From Syntrophomonadaceae bacterium (GTDB lineage Bacteria > Bacillota > Syntrophomonadia > Syntrophomonadales > Syntrophomonadaceae): a DNA stretch of 28,179 nucleotides. This document shows positions 8,314 to 15,644 of the stretch, piece after piece (position 1 is the first letter of the stretch; each line of letters begins with the position of its first letter). The stretch is from the NCBI GenBank assembly GCA_012840625.1, contig DUSB01000103.1:1-28179 (forward strand), written 5' to 3'. Both the position numbers and the translations under genes were made by a program. Below the pieces are notes generated by a model. The model was not told the origin of the DNA. It worked only from the letters and a program-made list of their open reading frames with translations, and made no database searches.

Positions 8314-8560
8314 AACTGACTTTTTTTAGTGCTGGGGCAAGTGGTACAGATTGTTTTTTATAACAAAGCTCATAAGCAACTTTCCAGCGCTCCTGTTCGG
8401 AACGCCGTCTTTCCTCTATAATCTCCCGATACTTTTTGTGTTTTAAACGAGCGGTACGTTCCCACATGATTAGAAACACATAAAAACCTAAAAACAGGGC
8501 ACCTTTAACCACAAAGTAGATAGCAGTGTAAAAAAGAAAGACTTTCTGCAGCTCTGTCAT
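8312..8560 (-). CDS. Small single-span membrane protein with basic coiled tail
   Basis: An 82-residue protein with one or two close hydrophobic segments (about residues 8-32). A highly charged helical stretch rich in Lys, Arg and Glu follows (about 35-63), so it is probably a membrane-anchored cytoplasmic helix. ATG 8560 has AGGGGA a few nt upstream. It lies 30 nt after a 33-residue membrane peptide gene on the same strand, suggesting a two-gene unit. I do not recognise the family. Confidence 0.65.
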   Translation of the reverse strand: MTELQKVFLFYTAIYFVVKGALFLGFYVFLIMWERTARLKHKKYREIIEERRRSEQERWKVAYELCYKKQSVPLAPALKKVS

Positions 8561-8590
8561 AAAATCCCCTCACTTTCCTCGTGTCGGGTA

Positions 8591-8692
8591 TTAATCTACA
8601 TCCAGCCAAACTTTCTTAAATACATAAAGGCAGCTTAAAGTACCACTGATGAGCGTAATCCCTATGGCAGCAGCAGCCACTAAACCGGTCAT
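8591..8692 (-). CDS. 33-residue single-span membrane micropeptide
   Basis: This 34-codon frame starts with ATG at 8692, exactly 8 nt after a strong AAAGGGGG ribosome site (8701-8708), and stops with TAA at 8591. The product begins MTGLVAAAAIGITLISGTL and continues as one hydrophobic helix ending in the polar KKVWLDVD, a typical small membrane protein. It precedes the 82-residue membrane protein by 30 nt, and the two may form a pair or act on a larger transporter not visible here. No family is recognised. The well-placed ribosome site and sensible hydrophobic pattern make it likely to be real despite its size. Confidence 0.6.
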   Translation of the reverse strand: MTGLVAAAAIGITLISGTLSCLYVFKKVWLDVD

Positions 8693-8864
8693 ACGCTTAG
8701 CCCCCTTTCCCATTATCACAACATAACAACATCACATCTTAGGGTGTAATTATCATAACATCATATGATAAAATTTACAAATACTGAAAGAGAAAGGAAA
8801 AAGGAGGAAGAAGGAGGAAAAGTCTGAAAATTCAGAAAAAAATAACTAAATGAAAGCAAAAAAA

Positions 8865-8888
8865 AACCCGGATGTTTTCATCCAGGTT
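8865..8888 (-). terminator. Intrinsic terminator of the ribbon-helix-helix gene
   Basis: On the minus strand a 10-bp stem with one mismatch and a 4-nt loop is followed by nine U residues, 28 nt after the gene's stop. Confidence 0.88.
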
Positions 8889-8916
8889 GCCAATATCCGA
8901 ACAGGATAAAGTCGGT

Positions 8917-9120
8917 TTATTTCTTATCGCGGTCCTTGGCCTCCAGTTCGTAGGGGCGCCCTTCCGATCCTTCAAATTGTGAGCGCCATTCCTCCAGATA
9001 ATCTTCGATTAATTTCCGTACCAGCTTAGATTTGGTTATAGCCTGGTCGGCACAGGCAAAACGCAGCTCTCTGTCAACCTCTTCCGGTACCACTACAGAA
9101 ATGTATTTCAGTGTATGCAC
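8917..9120 (-). CDS. Ribbon-helix-helix (CopG/Arc-type) DNA-binding protein
   Basis: A 67-residue protein. The strand-helix-helix pattern KYISVVVPEEVDRELRFACA and ITKSKLVRKLIEDYLEEW is that of MetJ/Arc/CopG-like dimeric repressors, with a charged C-terminal tail. The start is uncertain: GTG at 9120 directly abuts the GAGGGGG ribosome site, while an in-frame CTG at 9111 lies 8 nt beyond it. It has its own promoter and terminator and no toxin gene beside it, so a toxin-antitoxin role is not supported. It is divergent from the Stn-like operon, but about 640 bp lie between them, so regulation of that operon is only a guess. Confidence 0.75.
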   Translation of the reverse strand: MHTLKYISVVVPEEVDRELRFACADQAITKSKLVRKLIEDYLEEWRSQFEGSEGRPYELEAKDRDKK

Positions 9121-9155
9121 CCCCTCAGTAACAGTCGATGCTCTTCTTACTTATT

Positions 9156-9184
9156 ATTCTAAACAATACAGAAGGAGGGAGCAA
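9156..9184 (-). promoter_or_regulatory. Candidate promoter of the ribbon-helix-helix gene
   Basis: TTGCTC (9179-9184), 17 bp, TAGAAT (9156-9161) on the minus strand, about 36 nt before the start codon. Confidence 0.45.
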
Positions 9185-9241
9185 TTGTCAAAACACGGTT
9201 TGTGCTTAATAATGTTCATTTCGCCTGAAGGATGGTGCTAA
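9185..9241 (+). CDS. Possible 18-codon leader-type ORF
   Basis: A perfect AAGGAGG (9172-9178) stands 6 nt before a TTG that opens an 18-codon frame, product MSKHGLCLIMFISPEGWC with TTG read as Met. Its last codons and stop overlap the left arm and loop of an intrinsic terminator. This is the layout of a leader peptide or of a tiny monocistronic mRNA. The alternative is chance, because the AAGGAGG also lies in the spacer of the oppositely directed promoter. Confidence 0.3.
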   Translation: MSKHGLCLIMFISPEGWC

Positions 9242-9252
9242 CATCCTTTTTT
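9228..9252 (+). terminator. Intrinsic terminator overlapping the micro-ORF end
   Basis: AAGGATG (9228-9234) pairs with CATCCTT (9242-9248), with a 7-nt loop and six T residues (9247-9252). It implies a short plus-strand transcript ending here. Confidence 0.75.
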
Positions 9253-9762
9253 GCACTTGTGCTCACAAGAACAAACTAAGATATATCGTTCATAACGTTA
9301 TAAGTGCACAAAATAGGTGGATAAGAAGCTGTTATCACGTTTTATAGGCAGGATAAAGTAGTCATCCTGATGATGATGTACAGATATGCAAAAAAAAGGT
9401 CATTATACAATATGAAATAGTCAATACAGGAACAATTTAACAACGTAATATGATACCAACTTAAGAAGATAACAAGATCACTAATCTGTGAAGTCTTGAC
9501 GTAAAGGAAACATACTGATAGCTTATTATCCGTGGAACTTATCCCTTGTCCATTATATTTAAGGTAGTAGTGCCATTCTTTGTTTATAAGATGGTTCCAT
9601 GTCGGTATGATTTATAGAGTTGAACAGATGAATATAGTCTATATGCCTCTTATAGGATTTTAATTACTGGATACGGGTAATTATATTATATGATAAACAT
9701 ATATCCTTTTCATGTTCTACATCGATCTGTCACCAAATTAGCATAGAAAGGAGTCGAGGTTC
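9253..9762. other. AT-rich non-coding region before the Stn-like operon
   Basis: No gene was found in these 510 bp. Two small palindromes lie near its left end: CTTGTG-CT-CACAAG (9256-9269) and ATAACGTTAT (9292-9301). A further inverted repeat is described under the promoter at 9661-9693. The rest shows no clear RNA fold or reading frame. Confidence 0.5.
9661..9693 (+). promoter_or_regulatory. Candidate promoter and operator for the Stn-like operon
   Basis: TTACTG (9664-9669), 18 bp, TATGAT (9688-9693). The inverted repeat TAATTAC (9661-9667) and GTAATTA (9677-9683) overlaps the -35 side, a likely place for a repressor or activator. It lies about 70 nt before the first start codon. Confidence 0.35.
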
Positions 9763-10305
9763 ATGACCTGCATATGTCAGGATGAACACTCCATGGAACA
9801 GCACTTTTTCCAGGATGATGTTGATTTGTCTTTACTTCATGAGATTCTGGTTAGAAACAGGAGTGAAGCTGGAAACCTGATTACGATATTACAGGAAACC
9901 CAGGATCTATACGGATATTTGCCGCTGTCTGCGCTGCGATATATTGCTGATAAATTGGACATGAAGCGTTCCAAGGTCTATGGGGTTGCTACCTTCTATA
10001 CCCAGTTTCGCCTGCAGCCGGTAGGGAAACATTTGATTTTACTATGCCAGGGAACCGCCTGCCATGTAAACGGAGCGGACAGGATCAAAACAGCCTTATG
10101 TGATGAATTGAAAATTCATATTGGTGAGACCACGGATGATGGCATGTTTACTTTAATGGAGGCAGCATGTTTGGGATGCTGCAGCCTGGCACCGGTGATG
10201 ATGATTAATGGCCAGGCTTATGGCCCCTTGACTCCTGATGGAGCTCGTAAGGTTATTCGCAGCCTTAATACTGAGCAGGAACAGCGGGAAGGGGTGGAAA
10301 CATGA
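9763..10305 (+). CDS. NuoE/HydC-like thioredoxin-fold 2Fe-2S subunit of Stn-like transhydrogenase
   Basis: A 180-residue protein with the helical N-terminal part and thioredoxin-fold 2Fe-2S domain of the 24-kDa complex I subunit family. The cysteines are Cys95, Cys100, Cys136 and Cys140, in the exact C-x4-C-x35-C-x3-C spacing. In HydABC, Stn and related bifurcating enzymes this subunit sits on the NuoF-like flavoprotein and carries electrons near the FMN. ATG 9763 has AAAGGAG 9 nt upstream. Its last four bases overlap the next start (ATGA), implying translational coupling. It opens the three-gene operon. Confidence 0.92.
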   Translation: MTCICQDEHSMEQHFFQDDVDLSLLHEILVRNRSEAGNLITILQETQDLYGYLPLSALRYIADKLDMKRSKVYGVATFYTQFRLQPVGKHLILLCQGTACHVNGADRIKTALCDELKIHIGETTDDGMFTLMEAACLGCCSLAPVMMINGQAYGPLTPDGARKVIRSLNTEQEQREGVET

Positions 10306-12074
10306 TTATTCGTATTGGTCTTGGCAGCTGTGGCATTGCTGCAGGTGGATTGGAGGTCTGGGATGCCATCCAAAAGGTACTGGATGAGCAGGCAATGGAT
10401 ATACAGATGAAAAAAACAGGTTGTGCAGGTATGTGCCATTATGAGCCGTTGATGGATGTCTTGCATGACGGCCGACAGTATAGTTATGTTAACTTGAACC
10501 CTGCAGCGGCAGCTGAAATTGTCAGCTCTCTGGGTGAAGGCCATCTACCTGAGAATAAATATCTTTTATCTATTAAGGACATAGATAAGGATATAGACAG
10601 CGATTTGTTCTCAGGTCAGGTGCGGATTGCGCTGCGTAATTGTGGACGGATTGATCCAGAAGCCATCGAAGATTATATTGATAGCGGAGGCTATCAATCC
10701 TTACGGCGGGTATTGCTGGATATGACAGCGGCTGAGTGCCTGGAAGAAATAAAAACATCCGGACTGCGCGGGCGTGGGGGAGCAGGTTTTCCCACCTGGT
10801 TTAAATGGAAAGCTACCCGGGATGCTATTGATGATATTAAATATGTGGTTTGTAATGCGGATGAAGGAGATCCAGGTGCCTTTATGGATCGAAGCCTGCT
10901 GGAAGGGGATCCGCACAGCATCATAGAGGGATTAGCTATTGCCGGCTATGCTATCGGAGCCGGGCAGGGCATTATTTATGTTCGTGCTGAGTATCCACTG
11001 GCGGTAAAACGACTGGAGCTAGCCATCGAACAGGCCCGGCAGAAATCCTATCTGGGGAACAATATTTTTGGCAGTGATTTTTCCTTTGATCTACAGATAA
11101 AAAAAGGGGCTGGAGCCTTTGTTTGCGGAGAGGAGACCGCTCTGCTGGCCTCCCTGCAAGGTGAGCGCGGTATGCCGCATTTAAAGCCCCCTTTTCCCTC
11201 GGAACATGGGTATTGGGGTCATCCTACCAGTATTAACAATGTTGAGACCCTGGCCAATATACCCTGGATCATTCAAAATGGTGGCCAGGCCTTTGCTGCG
11301 GTGGGGTCTGATCAGAGCAAAGGTACCAAAGTATTTGCCCTGGCGGGCAAGATTAAATATGGCGGTCTAGTTGAAGTCCCTATGGGTATGCCGCTGCGGG
11401 ATATTATCTATGATCTTGGTGGGGGAATTAGAGGGGATGGGGCCTTTAAGGCCGTACAATTGGGAGGGCCATCAGGTGGATGTATTCCCGCTTCACTGCT
11501 GGATACTCCGGTTGATTATGAATCAATTACTTCCACCGGTGCCATAATGGGATCGGGTGGAATGGTGGTTATGGATGAAAGCAGCTGTATGGTGGATCTG
11601 GCTCGTTTTTTCCTTGACTTTACCCAAAAAGAATCCTGTGGCAAATGCGTACAATGTCGCCTGGGAACCAAGCGCATGCTGGAGATTTTAGAGCGGATTT
11701 GTGCTGGGCAGGGTAGAAAAGGAGATATAGAAAGGCTGGAATCCATTGCGCTTCATGTTAAAGAAAGCTCACTATGTGGATTGGGGCAGAGTGCTCCCAA
11801 TCCAGTACTTACAACCCTGAAATACTTTCGTGACGAGTATGAAGCTCATATTTATGAACAAACTTGTCCAGCCCACCAGTGCAAAGCGCTGATTCACTAT
11901 ACCATTGATCCGGAAAAATGTAAGGGATGCGGTTTATGTGCCAGAGCATGCCCGGTGGAATGTATAAGCGGAGAACGTAAAAAACCGTTTGTCATTGATC
12001 AAAGCCGCTGTACCCGCTGTGGTACATGCGTGGACATCTGTCCTGACAAATGGAATGCGGTACAGGTAGACTGA
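10302..12074 (+). CDS. NuoF/HydB-like NADH-binding flavoprotein of Stn-like transhydrogenase
   Basis: A 590-residue protein in the HydB layout. An N-terminal thioredoxin-like Fe-S domain has Cys10, Cys41 and Cys45. The NADH/FMN core shows GLRGRGGAGFPTWFKW (154-169), CNADEGDPGAFMDR (184-197) and GAGAFVCGEETALL (269-282). A 4Fe-4S site uses Cys446/449/452 and Cys492, and two C-terminal 4Fe-4S ferredoxin motifs are at Cys540/543/546/550 and Cys570/573/576/580. In this family the FMN is the proposed site of electron bifurcation between NADH and ferredoxin. Neighbouring genes lack the H-cluster subunit of bifurcating hydrogenases, so the electron exit must be the GltD-type module of the next gene. 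It overlaps nuoE-like by 4 bp. Confidence 0.93.
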   Translation: MIIRIGLGSCGIAAGGLEVWDAIQKVLDEQAMDIQMKKTGCAGMCHYEPLMDVLHDGRQYSYVNLNPAAAAEIVSSLGEGHLPENKYLLSIKDIDKDIDSDLFSGQVRIALRNCGRIDPEAIEDYIDSGGYQSLRRVLLDMTAAECLEEIKTSGLRGRGGAGFPTWFKWKATRDAIDDIKYVVCNADEGDPGAFMDRSLLEGDPHSIIEGLAIAGYAIGAGQGIIYVRAEYPLAVKRLELAIEQARQKSYLGNNIFGSDFSFDLQIKKGAGAFVCGEETALLASLQGERGMPHLKPPFPSEHGYWGHPTSINNVETLANIPWIIQNGGQAFAAVGSDQSKGTKVFALAGKIKYGGLVEVPMGMPLRDIIYDLGGGIRGDGAFKAVQLGGPSGGCIPASLLDTPVDYESITSTGAIMGSGGMVVMDESSCMVDLARFFLDFTQKESCGKCVQCRLGTKRMLEILERICAGQGRKGDIERLESIALHVKESSLCGLGQSAPNPVLTTLKYFRDEYEAHIYEQTCPAHQCKALIHYTIDPEKCKGCGLCARACPVECISGERKKPFVIDQSRCTRCGTCVDICPDKWNAVQVD

Positions 12075-12094
12075 TGAAGGGAGGGACTACAGTC

Positions 12095-15000
12095 ATGATT
12101 CCGATCAACATTGATGGATATGAAATACAGGGTAGTAAAGGGCAGACCATATTGGAAGCAGCGCGAGCGCATGGAATAGATATTCCGACTCTCTGTCATC
12201 ATGAATGGGTAGAACCTTCTGCTTCATGCGGCCTGTGTGTGGTTGAGCAGGAGGGAAACCAACGCCTGCTGCGTTCCTGTGCCACAGAAATACAGCCGGG
12301 TATGATCCTTCATACCCAATCCCCTAGAGTTAGAGCTTCACGTCGATTAACCCTGGAACTTTTATTATCAGATCATCAAGGTGACTGCAGACCGCCCTGT
12401 GTTGAAGCCTGTCCAGCACATACGGATTGTCAGGGCTATATAGGTCTGATTGCCAATGGGGAATACGCCGAAGCATTAAAGCTCATTCGGGAGCGCATTC
12501 CTCTGCCGGTTTCGATTGGTTTAGTCTGTCCGCATCCCTGCGAAGAGGTATGTCGGCGTCACCTAGTGGAAGAACCCATTGCCATTGCAGCCTTGAAAGT
12601 TTTTGCTGCGGAAATGGGAGCCGATCATTCTGAGGCAGTTATTCCTCCTATCCCAGAGGATACAGGCCAACGAGTTGCGATTGTGGGTTCGGGTCCGGCC
12701 GGGCTGACCGTCGCTTATTTTCTGCGTTTGCAGGGACATGGGGTAAGTATCTATGAGGCTATGCCGGAAGCGGGGGGCATGTTGAGATATGGTATTCCTG
12801 ATTATCGACTGCCGGCGGCGGTTTTGGATCGGGAAATCCAGGATATTGAGCGTATGGGGGTTGAGATCCATACCGGGGTGAGAATCAATCAAGATATAGA
12901 CCTGGACTATTTGCGTAAGAACTTTGATGCGGTCTTCCTGGGTATAGGCGCTTGGCGTTCTTCCCGTATTCGCTGTCAGGGAGAAGATGCTGAAGGGGTT
13001 ATCGGCGGTATTGAATTTTTGCGAGCGGTAGCCCTGAAGGAAGAGATAAAAATGGGTAAGAGAGTTGCAGTTATTGGTGGTGGCAACACAGCTATGGATG
13101 CAGCTCGCACAGCGGTACGGATGGGAGCCGAAGAAGTAATGGTCTTATACCGGCGTACCCGGGCGCAGATGCCTGCTGAGGAGAGTGAGATACGCGAGGC
13201 AGAGGAAGAAGGGGTTGTTTTTCGCTTTCTACTGGCTCCGGAAGAAATTATCAGTAGTGGGGGACATGTTTCTGCTATCCGCATGCAAAAAATGCAGCTG
13301 GGTGAACCGGATGCATCAGGGCGCAGGCGACCGATTCCCATTGTGGGGGAAGAGGAAACCATTCCGGTGGATACAGTGATTGCAGCTATTGGGCAGCAGG
13401 TACAAATGGATTCTTTTCCTGAAATAAGAGCCAGCCAGTGGCATACCATTGACATCGAGGAAGGAAGCTATATGACTAATTTGCCGGGGGTCTTTGCCGG
13501 CGGGGATGCTGTTTCGGGTCCGGGTATTGCTATCGAAGCCATTGCTCAAGGTCAGGAAGCCGCTCAGCTTATTCACAGCTTCCTGCAGGGTAAAGTAGAA
13601 GCAGTACAGCATCCTTATCAAAAAAAACGCCATGACCTGAATGAAGAATCCTTTGCTGATTTTCCCCGGCAATCCCGGGTGTATATCCCCTGCCGTCCAC
13701 CTGAGCTGCGTAAAAAGGATTTCATGCCGGTTAGTGGCCGCATGACAGAAGAACAGGCCAAGAGAGAAGCAGGGCGCTGTCTTGAATGTGGATGTCAGGA
13801 TTATTTTGAATGTCGCTTGATTCATTATGCCGGGGAATATGGGGTAGACCCATCAGATCTAAAGGGAGAGTTACACCCCGAGGTGCCGCATGATGATCAT
13901 CCTTATATAATGCGGGATGCAGCCAAGTGTATACTTTGCGGTCTGTGTGTAACTGTATGTGATGAAATCGTTGGAGCGGCAGCTCTAGGCTTGGTGCGGC
14001 GCGGCTTTAATACAGTGATACAGCCGGAATTTGGCCTGCCGCTGCAGGAAAGCCCCTGCATTGCCTGCGGACAGTGTATAGCAGTTTGTCCTACCGGAGC
14101 TTTAATGGAAAAGGCTGCTGCAGGGAAAAACACCCCTTTGCGTTTGGATGAGACTCACAGTTCCTGTTCTTTTTGTAGTTTGGCCTGTCAGGAGATTATT
14201 GCCAGCAAAGGGCAGACTATCTTCCGTGTCCGACCTGAACGAAACAGCCTGCTCTGTGCACAGGGAAAATGGAATTTCCAGCTTTTCGATCAGGAACGTC
14301 TGTATAAACCACTGCTGCGAAGAAATGGTCAGCTATTAGAAAGTAGCTGGGAAGATGCCTATCAAGAGATCAGCCAGCGGGTTCATGCCCTGCGGGAGAA
14401 GCATCCAGCCGCAGCTATCTTCTGTTCTGCCGCCGCAACATCTGAGACGGCAGAAAAATTGGCTGTCCTGGCGCAAAAACATCTCGGTACGTTCAATTTG
14501 TCAAGCTTTTATAAGAATTCTTATCGGGGTGTACATGAGATTCTGGGCGCGGATTACCAGCCTCTTCATCTGGAGGCGATAAACCACAGTGATTTAATTT
14601 TGATGGCAGGCAGTTTTCAAAACAGTGCTGTTATTCCAATGAAAATTCGTGCAGCAGTAAAGCAGGGGGCGCGATTGATTGTACTCAGTCAGGCAGAAAC
14701 TCTGGTTGATGATCTGGCTGCGATTCGCTGCTGTCCAGATAAGAATGGAATTACATTATTACAGGAAATTAATGCTTTCATACTCCAGCACACTGCTGGG
14801 GTGGAAACTGATCTTGGTCCTGGCAACCAGGCGGTTGAAATTGCTCAACAATATCTTCAGGCTAGGAAGGCGATCATGGTCATCGATGGCGCCGAATTCA
14901 GTGATGATGCTATCCAAGAACTGGCCCGGATGGTTTTTCTGACCGGAAAAGACCAGGCAGCTGGAGAGAGCCTGCTGCTAGTTGATCCAGGGGTTAATGC

Positions 15001-15460
15001 ACTGGGGGTCTGGCGAGCTGGTTTTCAGATGCCAGCTGATCAACTTGAACAGTATTTGCATCAAGCGGAGGAATCGATTTTGTTTATTCATGACCAGGAT
15101 CCTGTGGGTACAGGCGAAATAAGTGCCGAAGAACTGCAGCAGTATTCCCTGGTTCTGGTAACCAGTGCAGTGATGAACGAAACGGTCAAGCTGGCTGATG
15201 TAGTACTGCCTATTCCTGCACCTATCGAGGAAACAGGAACCTACAGCAATGCGGAAGGACGAGCGGTAAGGCTGGAAGCTATACGCCCACCTGCAGCGGG
15301 TAAGACGTCTGTTGAGATTCTAGACGATCTGATGATGAAAATTTCGCCTCTCCATCCCGGGGAAAAAACGGAGCGGCCACCTGGGTATACGGAGTCTTAC
15401 CAGCCCGGTGAGGCGGAGTTATTTCAAAAGCGAACCAGCGGTAGAAACCGCTTCAAGTAA
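12095..15460 (+). CDS. NuoG/NfnB-type fusion subunit (FAD, NAD(P)H, multiple Fe-S) of Stn-like transhydrogenase
   Basis: An 1121-residue fusion. It has a NuoG-type 2Fe-2S (Cys34/45/48/62), then a Cys-rich Fe-S domain (Cys98/102/106/112 and Cys145/149/153). A GltD/NfnB-like module follows, with FAD motif GSGPAG (198-203) and nucleotide motif GGGNTAMDAARTA (328-340), then YRRTR (352-356), which favours NADPH. Further Fe-S motifs lie at Cys562/565/567, Cys612/615/618/622 and Cys655/658/661/665. A shortened molybdopterin-oxidoreductase-like domain has its 4Fe-4S site at Cys691/694/698/721 but no visible catalytic Cys/Sec or C-terminal cofactor domain. This layout matches the Sporomusa-type Nfn (Stn), which couples NADH and reduced ferredoxin to NADP reduction. 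ATG 12095 has GAAGGGAGGG upstream; an ATG at 12074 touching the previous stop is less well placed. Confidence 0.88.
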   Translation: MIPINIDGYEIQGSKGQTILEAARAHGIDIPTLCHHEWVEPSASCGLCVVEQEGNQRLLRSCATEIQPGMILHTQSPRVRASRRLTLELLLSDHQGDCRPPCVEACPAHTDCQGYIGLIANGEYAEALKLIRERIPLPVSIGLVCPHPCEEVCRRHLVEEPIAIAALKVFAAEMGADHSEAVIPPIPEDTGQRVAIVGSGPAGLTVAYFLRLQGHGVSIYEAMPEAGGMLRYGIPDYRLPAAVLDREIQDIERMGVEIHTGVRINQDIDLDYLRKNFDAVFLGIGAWRSSRIRCQGEDAEGVIGGIEFLRAVALKEEIKMGKRVAVIGGGNTAMDAARTAVRMGAEEVMVLYRRTRAQMPAEESEIREAEEEGVVFRFLLAPEEIISSGGHVSAIRMQKMQLGEPDASGRRRPIPIVGEEETIPVDTVIAAIGQQVQMDSFPEIRASQWHTIDIEEGSYMTNLPGVFAGGDAVSGPGIAIEAIAQGQEAAQLIHSFLQGKVEAVQHPYQKKRHDLNEESFADFPRQSRVYIPCRPPELRKKDFMPVSGRMTEEQAKREAGRCLECGCQDYFECRLIHYAGEYGVDPSDLKGELHPEVPHDDHPYIMRDAAKCILCGLCVTVCDEIVGAAALGLVRRGFNTVIQPEFGLPLQESPCIACGQCIAVCPTGALMEKAAAGKNTPLRLDETHSSCSFCSLACQEIIASKGQTIFRVRPERNSLLCAQGKWNFQLFDQERLYKPLLRRNGQLLESSWEDAYQEISQRVHALREKHPAAAIFCSAAATSETAEKLAVLAQKHLGTFNLSSFYKNSYRGVHEILGADYQPLHLEAINHSDLILMAGSFQNSAVIPMKIRAAVKQGARLIVLSQAETLVDDLAAIRCCPDKNGITLLQEINAFILQHTAGVETDLGPGNQAVEIAQQYLQARKAIMVIDGAEFSDDAIQELARMVFLTGKDQAAGESLLLVDPGVNALGVWRAGFQMPADQLEQYLHQAEESILFIHDQDPVGTGEISAEELQQYSLVLVTSAVMNETVKLADVVLPIPAPIEETGTYSNAEGRAVRLEAIRPPAAGKTSVEILDDLMMKISPLHPGEKTERPPGYTESYQPGEAELFQKRTSGRNRFK

Positions 15461-15465
15461 TAATA

Positions 15466-15531
15466 AAGAGGCTGGCCCAAGGTTCAAAACGAACAGGAGG
15501 ACAGCCTCTTATTTTATGAACCTTGGGCCAG
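15466..15531. repeat. Two interlocking inverted repeats after the Stn-like operon
   Basis: Repeat A: AAGAGGCTG (15466-15474) pairs with CAGCCTCTT (15502-15510) and is followed by ATTTTAT, resembling an intrinsic terminator. Repeat B: CTGGCCCAAGGTTCA (15472-15486) pairs perfectly over 15 bp with 15517-15531. The arms lie in the order A, B, A', B' and overlap at 15472-15474, so the two stems exclude each other or form a pseudoknot. The arm GAGGCTGGCCCAAGG resembles ends of IS1182-type elements, but no transposase is nearby. Confidence 0.75.
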
Positions 15532-15570
15532 ATGATGAAGCCAGTTGAGCTTTCTCGCAAGGGCATTCAT

Positions 15571-15599
15571 TTGCTGCTACATAGGCCTTATGATAAAAT
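15571..15599 (+). promoter_or_regulatory. Candidate gdhA promoter
   Basis: TTGCTG (15571-15576), 17 bp, TAAAAT (15594-15599) preceded by TG (extended -10, TGATAAAAT). It lies 45 nt before the start codon. Confidence 0.45.
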
Positions 15600-15644
15600 T
15601 ATAATGTTATACTCTGGGTAATTACTCCGAAGGAGGATTTATTG

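Noticed and set aside
8917..9120. Antitoxin of a toxin-antitoxin pair
   Set aside because: No toxin-like gene is adjacent on either side.
9032..9241. 69-codon plus-strand frame spanning the ribbon-helix-helix start
   Set aside because: It is antisense to a better supported gene; only its last 18 codons, behind an internal ribosome site, are considered.
9420..9450. Rex-type site near TTTAACAAC
   Set aside because: Only one half-site is present; the partner half at the right distance is missing.
10302..15460. NADH-dependent [FeFe] hydrogenase or formate dehydrogenase
   Set aside because: There is no H-cluster motif and no catalytic Cys/Sec or complete molybdopterin-binding domain; the GltD-like module points to a transhydrogenase.
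15466..15531. Intact insertion sequence
   Set aside because: The arms resemble transposon ends but only 66 bp and no transposase lie between them.
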